A stretch of 64,000 bases of DNA from Geofilum rubicundum JCM 15548. GTDB taxonomy: Bacteria > Bacteroidota > Bacteroidia > Bacteroidales > Marinilabiliaceae. The translations under genes and the position numbers were made by a program. The DNA is taken from the NCBI RefSeq assembly GCF_000974365.1, contig NZ_BAZW01000001.1, forward strand, positions 186,001-250,000. The letters run 5' to 3'. Positions 1 through 9,402 of the stretch are shown here, in pieces. Every line of letters starts with the position of its first letter. The stretch's first letter is position 1. Below the pieces are notes generated by a model. It saw nothing but the letters and a program-made list of their open reading frames with translations. It searched no databases and was not told the origin of the DNA.

Positions 1-191
1 CTGTGGACTTTGATTACGATGGTGAAGATTTTAAAAGCACCAACTGGAATTTCCAGCTTGGTGCCGGGGTTCAGTTGATGCGTTTTACTTTGGATGCCCG
101 TTACGAATGGGGTTTGAATGATATGTCGCATACCGATATGGACCGTAAATCCAAATCCTTGATTTTTGCTTTGGGATATCGACTGTTTTAG
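1..191 (+). CDS. Outer-membrane beta-barrel protein, C-terminal end (partial)
   Basis: The reading frame is open from the window edge and stops at 189-191, so only the last 60 or so residues are visible and the start lies upstream. The visible part alternates polar and hydrophobic or aromatic residues (for example QLGAGVQLMRFTLDARYEWG), then ends in GYRLF. This is the pattern of closing beta strands in an outer-membrane barrel with a terminal aromatic residue. It fits the PorT/OmpW-like 'outer membrane protein beta-barrel' families common in Bacteroidota. The exact family cannot be decided from this fragment. It converges on the next gene with only 9 bases between the stop codons. Confidence 0.7.
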   Translation, partial: VDFDYDGEDFKSTNWNFQLGAGVQLMRFTLDARYEWGLNDMSHTDMDRKSKSLIFALGYRLF

Positions 192-200
192 ACCATTGAG

Positions 201-3181
201 TTATTCAGGTTTTTCCTTTTTTGAATAATGCATCACCGCTTTTCCTTCACGTCCGTCGATGTTGAGGGTAAGCGGTGATTTTGTTTGCACATGGCGTATT
301 TTGTCGCTTTCGTTAACGGCTTTTAATGAGTTGAGCCAGTCCATATCCAACTTGCCCTGATTCAGGTGGGTGTTGGTGTAAATGTAGGCCACGCGCAGGG
401 AAGTCAGGTTTTGAAAAAAGTGGGTGCCCTGACTGGGTTCTACATGGTAGTTTTCCAGACCCATTTCTACAATGGCCCTGGCACCGCATATCTGTCCCCA
501 TTTGACGGGTACACCCAGCCATGGGTCCTGTGAACCCCAGCGGCCCGGACCAATCAACAGGTAGGGACGGTTGGCTTTTTGTAATTGGTCGTTGATTTTT
601 TCAATTTCACGGGCAATTTCCGGATTGTGCGCTGGTTTGTAATTTTCGGTGCGGACGTAAATAACATCACAAATATCCGAAATGGTTCCGTTGCCCAGTG
701 TAGATTCACTGTAGATAAAGGCATCGGATGAGTTCTCAACATGGACGCTTGGTCCCAGGGAGGTGCGACTGTCGACGATGGGCCTGATTTGTAGCAGGTA
801 GAAGACCGATGGCGAATCTGACGGCGTTTGAAGATCCACGGCAAATTCAATTTCCACCGGTTGGTTCATTTCTTTTTGCCCAATTTGAAGAACCTCCTTC
901 ATAATGGCAGCCAGCGGAAAAGTGTCGTATTTCAACACGTTGGCAAAAGTGACCAAGGGATAACCTTCTGCCATGGTGCCGTCGCGCACCACGTGGTTCT
1001 GCATATCCAGAATGGATCCAATCCAACGTAATGAGCCATCTTTCAGGGCATCGCGCAAATCCAGCTTTTGTATGTTCATGCCATCGTCAACGGAGGGTTG
1101 AAAACGGTTGGTGTCCAAATCGAGGGCATAGAAACTTTTCTGTGTTTCTTTGATGGTCATTTCCGGGGACGAGAGCTGTATTACTTTTTGTGGGTACTCT
1201 GGTGAAAAGCGCAGTGAAACGCCACCTTCTACAATGTATTTACCTAATCCAAGGGCGACATTGACGATGCCTTCTTCCGACTGCTCAGGTGGGATGGGAT
1301 AAAAATTAACGGATCGTCCCACACCTGAAAAAGTGGGGTAGAAGCGGTTCTCATGTTCCTGACCTACAATTTCCTGTAAAACAATACCCATGCGCTCTTC
1401 ATCGATCAGGTTCAGCGTGCTGGTCATGTAGGCCTTGCTCGATTTAAAATAAACCGAGGCATAGACGCATTTAATGGCCTCGCCCAGTTGCACCGCCATG
1501 TGCTCGTCGTCCTGGTTATGGGGCACCATGTAGGTGGAGTAGATGCCGGCAAAGGTTGGTGGTGGCTGTCCTCCAGCATGCTGGAGGAACGAATGGCGAC
1601 CGGTCTTTTGATGACCTGTGCCAGTTTTAACAACTGTTTTTGAACTTCTTCCGGGAGCTTGGCTTTTACAAACTGGTTAAGAATTTCTTCATCACTGGCA
1701 TCCGAAAGTCCCAATGGATAAAGATTGTTGAGCTCCATAAAGGCCTCAAATATATCCACACCCAAAACAATGGTTCGGGGGATGGTGATGATGACGTCGG
1801 GGAAACTCTTAAAAACGGGATATTTTTTGATAAGGGTGCTCAGAAAAGCCAGACCTCTGGCTTTTCCCCCAATGGACCCTTCACCTATTCTTGAGAAATT
1901 GACATATTCATCATAGCGTTCGGTGTCAAAGGTGGCAATAACGCCACGTCCCTTATACATCCTAAAATGGGCGATGATGTGGAAAAGCTCCTGTTTGGTT
2001 GCTTCAATGTTGGCATCCTCGGTTACTTTCAGCTCCTTAACCACCATGGCGATGGAAAAGAGAGCCCGGGCTGTGAGCCATTTAGAAACATGGTCGCGCT
2101 TAAAGTGATAGAGCAGTGAGTCGTTGGGAATGGTGAGGAGGTTCTCCTGCAGTTGTTGCAAGTCGCTTACTCTCGCCACTTCCTCTCCGGTGTTGGGATC
2201 CACGAAGATGAAATCGCCAAAGGCCAGGTAGTTGTTCAGAAACTCCTTGAGTTCCTGAAGCAGAAGTTTGGAGTGCTTGTGTATAAAGCCTACCCGGATA
2301 TCTTTGGCAATGCTCAGAAATTTATTGTCTGAAGATTGAAGCAGAAAGGGCATAAAGGGGTTGTCCTTTTTTACCTTACGGGCAAAGCGAACGCCTGCCT
2401 CCGGGTCTTTTTTATCCTTGCGGTTAAAAGAAACATCGGAAATGATGCCGAGTATGTTCTTTTGGTATTCGTTATAAATATTTACCGCCTCTTCGTAGTT
2501 CCGGGCCAGAAGGATTTTTGGCCGCCCGCGCATCCGCATCATTTGCTGGTGTTCATTCAGGCCTTCGGTCATGAATTTGCGCGATTGTTTGAACAGAATT
2601 TTATAAATCAGCGGCAGGTAACTGGAATAGAAACGAACGGAGTCCTCCACCAAAATAATGGCCTGTACCCCAATTTGGGTCACATCGAAGGGGGCATTCA
2701 TTTCATCTTCTATCAGTTTGATAATGGCCAGCAGAAGATCCGTATTGCCCAGCCAGCAAAAAATATAGTCCACCGCACTGGTATCCTCCTTGCTGAGTTT
2801 CATGGATACTTCGCGAGAGAAGGGGGTAAGGACGACAATGGGAATTTCTGCGTGGGTGTTTTTTATTTTCTTGGAGAGCGAAAAGGGATCCATGCCGCCC
2901 ACGCTCAACATCGTAATGACCAGGTCTATCTGGTTTTCTTCAATGGCTTTAAAGGCACCTTCCGCCGAGGAGACCTGAATGAACTGGGGTGGGTGACGGA
3001 GGTTCAGCGAGACGTATTCGTTGAAAATCTGCTCATCTATGCGTCCATCTTCCTCCAGCATATAGGCATCATACGAACTGCAGATCAACAAGACTTTGTG
3101 AATGCGTTTCTGCATCAACTGGTCAAAAGCTGTTTCTTCAAAATGATTTTGCGCGTTATGGTATATCTGTTCTAATGTCAT
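201..3181 (-). CDS. PEP synthase-like protein with two N-terminal receiver-like domains (frameshifted)
   Basis: After repair this is about 993 aa. The C-terminal half is a pyruvate phosphate dikinase/PEP synthase ATP-grasp domain: GGKARGLA near residue 435, the nucleotide-binding VAIRSSSMLEDS near 535, and LIGPGRWGSQDPWLG further on. I see no PEP-utilising phosphohistidine domain, so its reaction is uncertain. The N-terminal ~380 residues hold two CheY-like folds. The first lacks the acceptor Asp (LVITML). The second keeps an acidic pair (VEDS), a candidate acceptor Asp (GIISDVSF), Ser (LLQSS) and Lys (FIHKHS). The frame breaks at 1551-1553: one extra A on the plus strand restores HQPFAGIYSTYMVPHN. 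One added base makes the span 994 codons. The two pieces are 1424-3181 (N-terminal) and 201-1529 (C-terminal). Such proteins are common as 'PEP/pyruvate-binding domain' proteins in Bacteroidota. Confidence 0.85.
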
Positions 3182-3342
3182 AGTCCCGATTTTAACCTGT
3201 TCTGTAAATGAATGACTCAGGTTTTGTAAAAATACAAATTTTCAAGCAGCATCTATAGGTTTACACGGCATGTATTGTTTTTTCTGTCGCTTTGCCTGAG
3301 TGGTTTATTTGTCGGGTTCAGCATTAAAGTTTGTTAAAACCT

Positions 3343-3372
3343 TTTGAACAAAACGTTTAAATAGTATATTTG
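3343..3372 (+). promoter_or_regulatory. Bacteroidota-type promoter of the TetR efflux operon
   Basis: A TTTG box at 3343-3346 is followed after 18 bases by TATATTTG at 3365-3372. This fits the Bacteroidota sigma consensus (TTTG near -33, TAnnTTTG near -7). The predicted transcription start, about 3379, falls inside the palindrome at 3378-3401. Confidence 0.6.
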
Positions 3373-3377
3373 CAAAT

Positions 3378-3401
3378 AAATGAATGAACGGTCATTCATT
3401 T
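3378..3401. promoter_or_regulatory. Near-perfect 24-bp palindrome, likely TetR operator
   Basis: The two 10-base arms AAATGAATGA and TCATTCATTT are perfect reverse complements around a short centre with one mismatched pair. It lies directly after the -7 box and overlaps the predicted transcription start. Binding there by the TetR protein encoded just downstream would block transcription, giving autoregulation of the whole efflux operon. That last step is inferred from position. Confidence 0.7.
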
Positions 3402-3456
3402 ATTGATGAATTCGGTACCTGTTTTAATAATAAACCCAATAACCATTCACAAGAAA

Positions 3457-4041
3457 ATGGCAAAAGTTGTTGATGAGAGTAAATTGTTAAGAATTAAAGA
3501 AGCGGCCATTGAACTGATCGTTCACAAGGGATACGGAGGTGCGTCCATCTCAGCCATAGCGCGTCAGGCCAATGTCGCTGCTGGGTACCTCTATCGGTTT
3601 TATGGTAGTAAATACGAATTGGTGAGTGACCTGCTCGATGATAAAATCAAAGATATTACAGGGCAGTTGGAAATCATGATGGATCAATGCAGCACCATTG
3701 AACAGGTGATAACCCCTTTGGTGAATTATTTTTTTGAACTGGCCTGGCACCATCCGCACCACATCCGTTTTATTTATTCCTTAATCAATGACTATCGCTT
3801 TTCAATTCTACCCGCACAGCTTCAGCGCATCGATCAACTTTGTCGGCAGTTGTTGCTCATTGGCCATGAAACCCGGGAAATTTCTGCAGCATTTACAGCA
3901 GAGGAAATTTATTTGATGACGGTCATTTATCCGGTAGAATTCATCAATGTGCGTTTCAAGCACTTATTTTCTGAGGACGGTCTGATTCAGGCAGATAAAG
4001 ATCGTGTGGTGCGATTGTGCATGGGCGCTTTAAAGGGTTGA
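3457..4041 (+). CDS. TetR/AcrR family transcriptional regulator
   Basis: A 194-aa TetR-type repressor. The N-terminal helix-turn-helix is clear: residues about 9-50 include KEAAIELIVHKGYGGASISA and the recognition helix region ANVAAGYLYRFYGSK. The remainder is the divergent ligand-binding domain. The frame stays open upstream to a TTG at 3403 and an ATG at 3406. I choose ATG 3457 because family members begin a few residues before the first helix and the upstream codons overlap the operator region. It is first in a same-strand run with TolC, HlyD and two ABC-2 permeases, so it probably represses its own operon and responds to an exported compound. The ligand is unknown. Confidence 0.88.
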   Translation: MAKVVDESKLLRIKEAAIELIVHKGYGGASISAIARQANVAAGYLYRFYGSKYELVSDLLDDKIKDITGQLEIMMDQCSTIEQVITPLVNYFFELAWHHPHHIRFIYSLINDYRFSILPAQLQRIDQLCRQLLLIGHETREISAAFTAEEIYLMTVIYPVEFINVRFKHLFSEDGLIQADKDRVVRLCMGALKG

Positions 4042-4111
4042 ACAGGTGGGGCCGTAGGGTATGGACCAGAAACGTTGATTGATGAATGATTGAAAACAAA
4101 AAAACAGATAT

Positions 4112-5598
4112 ATGAGAAGAGCAGTTTTGCTGGCAGGCATTTTTTTAGGGGCATCAGGCGTCAGGGCCCAGCAGGAAGTCGTGCCCATGACATTTGACCA
4201 GGCTTTACAAGCCACCTTAAACAGTAATGAAACATTGCAACAGGCCGTTTTACAGAAACAGGAGGCAGAAGCCGAATGGAAAGCGGTTCGCACCCTTCGT
4301 TTGCCGCAGTTATCGATAAAGGCCAACTACCTCCTGTTGTCGGATGATATAACCATTGATATGCATGGGGTAAAAGATGCCATTACCCCTTTGTATGGGG
4401 CCATGGCGGAGTACGGAATGTTTAGCGGAGTGCCCAATCCGGACCCGGCTACTTCCGCGGTCATGCCCGTTTTACCCGATGATGTTTCAACGCAGGTGGT
4501 CCGTCAGCAGTTGTCCGACGGATTACTCAAAGTGGAAAACGGTGAGTGGGATAAGCTCATCCAACAATCACAATTTGGAACGGTGAGTGCCGGTGTTACC
4601 TGGCCGCTTTTTACCGGAGGAAAAATCAATGCGGCCCATGCAGCAGCCAGGATTCGAATAAGCGAAGCTGCTCAGGTGGAACGCCAGAAAACGGGTGAGT
4701 TGATGTCCCAATTGGTGGAGCGTTACTTTGGATTGGCATTGGCCTTAGAGGCCGAACAAGTGCGCAGTGAGGTTTTGGATGCCATGGCGGCCCATCTTTC
4801 TGACGCTGAAAAATTGTACGAAGAGGGCATGTTGGCCAAGGCAGAATTACTTCATGCCCAGGTTTACCATGCGCAGGCCGACCGGGAATATAAGCAATCG
4901 GTCCGCAAGCGACGCGTCCTCAACGAAGCCCTCGCCAATACCATGGCCGAAAGTCCCGAAATCCATTACCAACCCCTCACCGCCTTGTTTTTTAATAACA
5001 ACATTGAGTCGGTTGATTTTTTCAAACAACAGGCCCAGGCCTCCAACCCTTTATTACAGCAAGTCGGTGCCAAGCAGCAATTGGCCAAACAGGCCGCACG
5101 CGTCGAGCGATCCGGACTGTTGCCAACCGTCGCAGCTTTTGGTAATTATAATTTGGCCAACGTGGATTTGTCGCCCAATGTGTCCGATTACATGGCAGGC
5201 CTTACCCTCAGCTGGAAGATATTCGGTGGTACATCGGCGCGACATAAGTACCAGTCGGCCCGCTTTGTAGAAGACCGTGTGGAGCAGGCATGGTCTAAAG
5301 CGTCCCGCGATCTGTCCACAGCTATAGAAAAACACCATCAGGAGATACAGATGATATTGGAGCAGTTACATGAATTGCTACTGCCGAAACCTTTGCCGAT
5401 GAGTACTTCCGGGTGCGTAAGAAAGCCTTTAACGAAGGCATGGCTACCAGTACGGAAGTAACGGATGCCTCTCTGGCGGTGGCAAAAGTGCGGATTGAAA
5501 AACTGCAGGCCATGTACGCCTACGATGTGGCCCTGGCGCGATTGCTTGAGTTGGCGGGGATGCCTGAAATGTTTGAAGATTTCTTATTGAACCAATAA
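4112..5598 (+). CDS. TolC family outer-membrane efflux protein (frameshifted)
   Basis: After repair about 495 aa, the normal TolC/OEP length. A signal peptide (MRRAVLLAGIFLGASGVRAQ) precedes two outer-membrane-efflux repeats rich in long Ala/Gln/Glu helices, with a strand segment near VSAGVTWPLFTGGKINAAHA. It forms the outer-membrane channel of a tripartite exporter. The frame breaks near 5377: one added G gives HELATAETFADEYFRVRKK and continues to the stop at 5596-5598, and the repaired length divides by three. The first piece ends at 5461; the second starts in frame before 5413. It is followed 63 bases later by the HlyD-type adaptor. Confidence 0.88.
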
Positions 5599-5661
5599 AA
5601 AAATAGATCCTAGCTGGTCATGTAAAACTCGGTACGTGAAGCTTGCATAAAACAAAATAAA

Positions 5662-6663
5662 ATGAAGCAGAATAGAAACCTTATTGTTGGCGCCATCGTG
5701 AGTGGCTTGTTGATATTTTTGATTTACACCACCTGGTTGCTGGCTCGTCCGGTACCCCTGGAGGTGCAAGGGCAGGTAGAAGCCCGTCAGGTGAAGGTCT
5801 CCTCAAAAGTCACCGGGCGAATTGACTCTCTGGCCGTGTATCGGGGCATGCAGGTGACGAAGGGCGACTTTCTTTTTGCCATTGAGAGTCCCGAAGTCGA
5901 GGCCCGGCTGGGTCAGGCAGAAGCGGCCCGCATGGCTGCAGAAGCGCAGCAGTTGAAAGCCATGGTGGGGGCACAAAAAGAAGATATTCAGGCGGCCTAC
6001 AATACTTACTTGAAGGCAGCGGCGGCTCTGGAGTTTGCAGAAAAGAGCCATCAGCGGATAGAAAACCTGTATGAAAGTGGAGTGGTTCCTGCCCATCGGC
6101 GTGACGAAATGGAGATGCAATTGACCATAGCCCGGGAAACAGCTGAGGCCGCCAGGGCTATTTGGAGCAAAGCCAAAGGCGGTGCCAGAAGTGAAGATAA
6201 GGATGCGGCCACGGCCCTGGTGCAAAAGGCCGAGGCGGTGATTGCCGAAGTCAATGCTTTTGTCAATGAAACCCGTGCCTATGCTTCCATCTCAGGAGAA
6301 GTGGCCAATGTAATGTCAGAGCAAGGTGAGCTGACACCGGCCGGTTTTCCGGTCGTGACGCTTGTTGATTTGGAAGATGTTTGGGTGGTATTTCATCTGC
6401 GCGAAGATTTGCTGGCAGCCATAAGAAAAGGGGACCGACTGTCGGCTCGCTTCCCGGCCTTGGGCATGGAAAGTGTGCAGCTGGAAGTCACCTATATGCA
6501 TCCTTTGGGTGATTTTGCCACCTGGAATGCCACTAAAACATCGGGTGATTTTGACATGAAGACCTTTGAGGTACATGCCCGTCCCGTTGAAGCTGCGGCC
6601 GGTTTGCGGCCGGGGATGAGTGCCCTGGTGGATTGGGATCAGGTCAATGCCACAAACCGATAA
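5662..6663 (+). CDS. HlyD/MFP family periplasmic adaptor subunit
   Basis: A 333-aa membrane-fusion protein. One N-terminal membrane anchor (residues about 8-28, LIVGAIVSGLLIFLIYTTWL) is followed by a split biotinyl-lipoyl domain (VEARQVKVSSKVTGRIDSL and, later, TRAYASISGEVANVMSEQGE). Between them lies an alpha-helical hairpin rich in Ala and Glu. The C-terminal beta-barrel includes VTLVDLEDVWVVFHLRED. It would bridge the inner-membrane permeases and TolC. The next gene starts 13 bases after its stop, so they are almost certainly co-transcribed. Confidence 0.92.
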   Translation: MKQNRNLIVGAIVSGLLIFLIYTTWLLARPVPLEVQGQVEARQVKVSSKVTGRIDSLAVYRGMQVTKGDFLFAIESPEVEARLGQAEAARMAAEAQQLKAMVGAQKEDIQAAYNTYLKAAAALEFAEKSHQRIENLYESGVVPAHRRDEMEMQLTIARETAEAARAIWSKAKGGARSEDKDAATALVQKAEAVIAEVNAFVNETRAYASISGEVANVMSEQGELTPAGFPVVTLVDLEDVWVVFHLREDLLAAIRKGDRLSARFPALGMESVQLEVTYMHPLGDFATWNATKTSGDFDMKTFEVHARPVEAAAGLRPGMSALVDWDQVNATNR

Positions 6664-6676
6664 GTCTGCCCATAAT

Positions 6677-7873
6677 ATGCCAAATTTTCAAATGGAACGC
6701 TTAAAGAACAATGGTTTTTTCAGGGTATTGAACCGTGAAATCACGCGCATAACACACAGCAAAGTTTATTTGTTTCTCTTGCTGGTCGGACCCATGCTCT
6801 CTTTTCTGTTGGTGATGAATATTTTTGTGGCCGGCGTACCGTCTCATCTCCCCGTGGCCGTGGTCGATGAAGATTTCAGTGCCTTGTCGCGACAACTGAC
6901 CCGTATGGTCGATGCTACCCGCATGGCAGATGTTACCGAAAGGGTGAGCTCTTTGCAGGATGGGCGGGAAAGCATGCTGAGTGGCCATGCCGAGGCCGTC
7001 TTGTACATACCGGATGAATTTGAAAAGACGGTCTTAAAGGGTGAGGGGGCTCAGATACAGCTTTACATCAATAATACCAATGTGCTGGTGGGTGGACTTC
7101 TGAAAAGCACCATCTATCGGGTGATGGCTACCTACTCAACTGGCGTGAAGCTGCAGGTGGCCATGAAACAAGGTCTGCCTGTTGAGCAGGCATTGGGGCA
7201 AGTTCATGCGGTGCAAATGGACGGACATGTGCTTTTTAATCCCTATACCAATTATGCCTATTTTTTGGTGACAGCGCTGATGCCTTTGCTGGTGGTGTTG
7301 TTCACGCTCCTGGGAGCTATTTTTGCCATTGGTATGGAAATTCGGGAGGGCACTTCTCCTGAGTGGCTGAAGCAGGCCGACAATAGTTTATTGGTGGCCT
7401 TGGCCGGGAAGCTGTTGCCCTACGTTTTTTTAATGCTGGTCAATGTAGCGGTGATGCATTTCATCATGACCCAACACCTGGGTTTTCCTTTGCGTGGTTA
7501 CTGGGGCGCCATTATGCTGTCCCAGCTTCTGATGATTCTCGCCTATCAGATGGTGGCGGTTATGTTATTGGCGATGACGGCCAATACCCGATTGTCGCTT
7601 TCACTGGGAAGCGCATACTCCATGATGGCCCTGACATTCTCGGGGCTGACCTTTCCGGTTTCCGGCATGCCCATGGTATCACAGATGCTTGCTCAGCTTT
7701 TCCCCTTCTATCATTGGATGGAAGTGTTTATGGGGCAGGGCATGAGGGGTGAGCCCTTGTTGCAGACCATACAGCCTATGGCTTTTCTGCTTCTTTTCGT
7801 GATGGCCGGATTCCTGTTTTTTCCCCGCTTAAATCGTGTTCTGGCTGATACCCGCTTCCAACACCGTTGTTAA
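6677..7873 (+). CDS. ABC-2 type permease (efflux operon, first copy)
   Basis: About 398 aa with the ABC-2 layout: one N-terminal membrane helix (YLFLLLVGPMLSFLLVMNIF), a periplasmic domain of about 170 residues with the VAVVDEDFSALSRQLTRMVD motif, then five or so C-terminal membrane helices. The family is DrrB/YhiI-associated ABC-2 membrane proteins. I chose ATG 6677 because the upstream in-frame ATG at 6620 lies inside the HlyD gene and adds residues that do not look like a membrane-protein start. Its second-copy neighbour has the same layout and motif, so the two probably form a heterodimer. No ATP-binding subunit is encoded in the operon. Confidence 0.88.
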   Translation: MPNFQMERLKNNGFFRVLNREITRITHSKVYLFLLLVGPMLSFLLVMNIFVAGVPSHLPVAVVDEDFSALSRQLTRMVDATRMADVTERVSSLQDGRESMLSGHAEAVLYIPDEFEKTVLKGEGAQIQLYINNTNVLVGGLLKSTIYRVMATYSTGVKLQVAMKQGLPVEQALGQVHAVQMDGHVLFNPYTNYAYFLVTALMPLLVVLFTLLGAIFAIGMEIREGTSPEWLKQADNSLLVALAGKLLPYVFLMLVNVAVMHFIMTQHLGFPLRGYWGAIMLSQLLMILAYQMVAVMLLAMTANTRLSLSLGSAYSMMALTFSGLTFPVSGMPMVSQMLAQLFPFYHWMEVFMGQGMRGEPLLQTIQPMAFLLLFVMAGFLFFPRLNRVLADTRFQHRC

Positions 7874-7912
7874 AGCCCTGTTTTTGACCCAAAAGAACTT
7901 AAACCAATAACT

Positions 7913-9159
7913 ATGTTCAAATATATTTCTACAGGACTGACCTTAAGCCATCGGTTTTTCAAAGAGGAACTTTTGGCTATTTTTAAAGATACAGGTGCTC
8001 TGCTGATTCTTTTTTTGGCATTGATCATCTACCCGGTCATTTATGGCGTGCTTATAAAAAGGAAGTTTTACGGGACATTCCTGTGGCCATGGTCGATTTG
8101 GATGGAACAGCTTCCAGTCGGCTCTTAACACGCATGGTCGATGCCACTGAGGAAATGAAGGTCACACAGTCGGTCGGGTCACTGGTAGCAGCGGAGCAAC
8201 TTTTTTTTGAAGGCCAGGTGGGAGGGGTTCTTTTGATTCCGGCTGGTTTTGAAAAGAAAGTGATGAGTGGTCAACAGGCCTCGGTTAGCGTTTACAGCGA
8301 TGCAGGTTATTTTTTGGTTTATAAACAAACACTCACAGGGGCCATGCAATCCATCGGGACTTTCTCAGGTGGCGTTGAAGTGCGCCGTTTGATGGCCAAA
8401 GGAGCTACTCCGGAGCAGGCAGTTGAAAAGCGTGATCCAATCGCGCTCAATTCTGTGATGTTGTTCAATCCCGCCGGTGGTTATAACAGTTTTATTATTC
8501 CCGGATTAATCATGGTCATACTGCAACAAACCCTTTTGATTGGTATCGGGTTGTTGGGGGGTACGGATAAGGAAAGGGGGCGCTTTAGGTTTGCGGTGCC
8601 TCAGACCTTGACGAAAGGGGGCGTTATTCCTGTTGTTGTTGGCAAGGCCGGCGCTTATTTCGTGCTATACACCGTCAATATCGTCATCACCCAGCTCTGG
8701 GTGTATCACTGGTTCAATTTGCCCGATAAAGCTACCCTATTGCCGGCCTTGGCCTTGATGGTACCTTTTCTTTTGGCGGTGATATTTCTGGGTATGGCGT
8801 TGTCGACTTTCTTTTCACGGCGGGAACACTCTATTTTGTTTGTGGTGTTTTTGTCGCCCATCGCCTTGTTTTTATCCGGATTGTCGTGGCCTGCCTCCGC
8901 CATCCCACAATGGTTGCACGGGGCGGCACACGTTCTGCCATCTACCGTTATGGTCCCGGCCTGGTTAAGGGTGCGCACCATGGGCGCAGAATTACACCAT
9001 GTAGGGGATGCTTTCTGTTTTCTGACCTTACAGGCGATGGTTTATTTTGTGTTGGCTGTGGGACTTTATTGGTGGGTGGGGAAGGGGAAGAAGGGTAGGA
9101 AGGGTAGGAAAGGGAAGGGAGGAAGGGCTAGTAGGGTTGATGGGATAATAGGTCAATAG
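7913..9159 (+). CDS. ABC-2 type permease (efflux operon, second copy; frameshifted)
   Basis: A paralogue of the preceding permease, with the same periplasmic motif (VAMVDLDGTASSRLLTRMVD). The frame breaks at 8052-8053: one added T restores YGVLYKKEVLRDIPVAMVD, giving 415 aa in total. Pieces are 7913-8128 and 8083-9159. The C-terminal tail is odd. After the last membrane helix (ending near YWWVGKG) it becomes a Lys/Gly/Arg-rich low-complexity run encoded by purine-rich DNA. Its TAG stop at 9157-9159 lies inside the octamer repeat array. The true tail may therefore be shorter, or affected by a further indel. Confidence 0.85.
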
Positions 9160-9181
9160 GTCGTTAGGTTGTTAGGTTGGG
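9142..9181 (+). repeat. Octamer tandem repeat array 1a (AGGTYRTT/AGGTCAAT type)
   Basis: Consecutive 8-base units are gggataat, aggtcaat, aggtcgtt, aggttgtt and aggttggg. The stop codon of the preceding permease overlaps the second and third units. The same unit family recurs at 9274-9340, 50785-50928 and 59917-59940. Confidence 0.85.
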
Positions 9182-9190
9182 GGGTGGAGT

Positions 9191-9276
9191 GAAGCGGAAT
9201 CCCGCAAGGCGGGACAAAGCGAAGCGCTTCCGAAAAATCGGAACTTCGCCTGCGGCTTGAGGCCCCGCGTAGCGGG
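9191..9276. repeat. Cluster of small hairpins separating two octamer arrays
   Basis: Three short perfect stem-loops lie in 86 bases. They are CCCGC-aag-GCGGG (9201-9213), TTCCGA-aaaa-TCGGAA (9228-9243) and CCCGC-gta-GCGGG (9264-9276). The palindrome GAAGCGCTTC sits at 9221-9230. The first and third share the same stem. It is more GC-rich than the flanking repeats and looks like an insertion that split one octamer array. Confidence 0.7.
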
Positions 9277-9340
9277 ATAATAGGTCAATAGGTCAATAGG
9301 TTAATAGGTCAATAGGTCATTAGGATATTAGGTTGTTAGG
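9274..9340 (+). repeat. Octamer tandem repeat array 1b
   Basis: Eight consecutive units in perfect 8-base register: gggataat, aggtcaat, aggtcaat, aggttaat, aggtcaat, aggtcatt, aggatatt, aggttgtt, then a trailing agg. It begins with the same gggataat-aggtcaat pair as array 1a. Confidence 0.88.
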
Positions 9341-9347
9341 AGAAAAC

Positions 9348-9381
9348 AAAAAAAGCTGCCTTTGCGGGGCAGCTTTTTTTT
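9348..9381. terminator. Bidirectional intrinsic terminator
   Basis: An A-run, stem GCTGCC, loop, stem GGCAGC and a T-run are symmetrical on both strands. It sits between the converging efflux operon and exbD gene, so it can end transcription from both sides. Confidence 0.9.
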
Positions 9382-9402
9382 GTTTTTAGCCAATGGGATG
9401 TG

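Noticed and set aside
2336-3175. 279-aa plus-strand open frame opposite the PEP-synthase-like gene
   Set aside because: No recognisable domain. The opposite strand encodes receiver-like domains with a continuous family match.
3403-3456. Upstream TTG/ATG starts for the TetR gene
   Set aside because: They would add 17-18 residues not typical of the family and lie almost on the operator. ATG 3457 starts just before the first helix.
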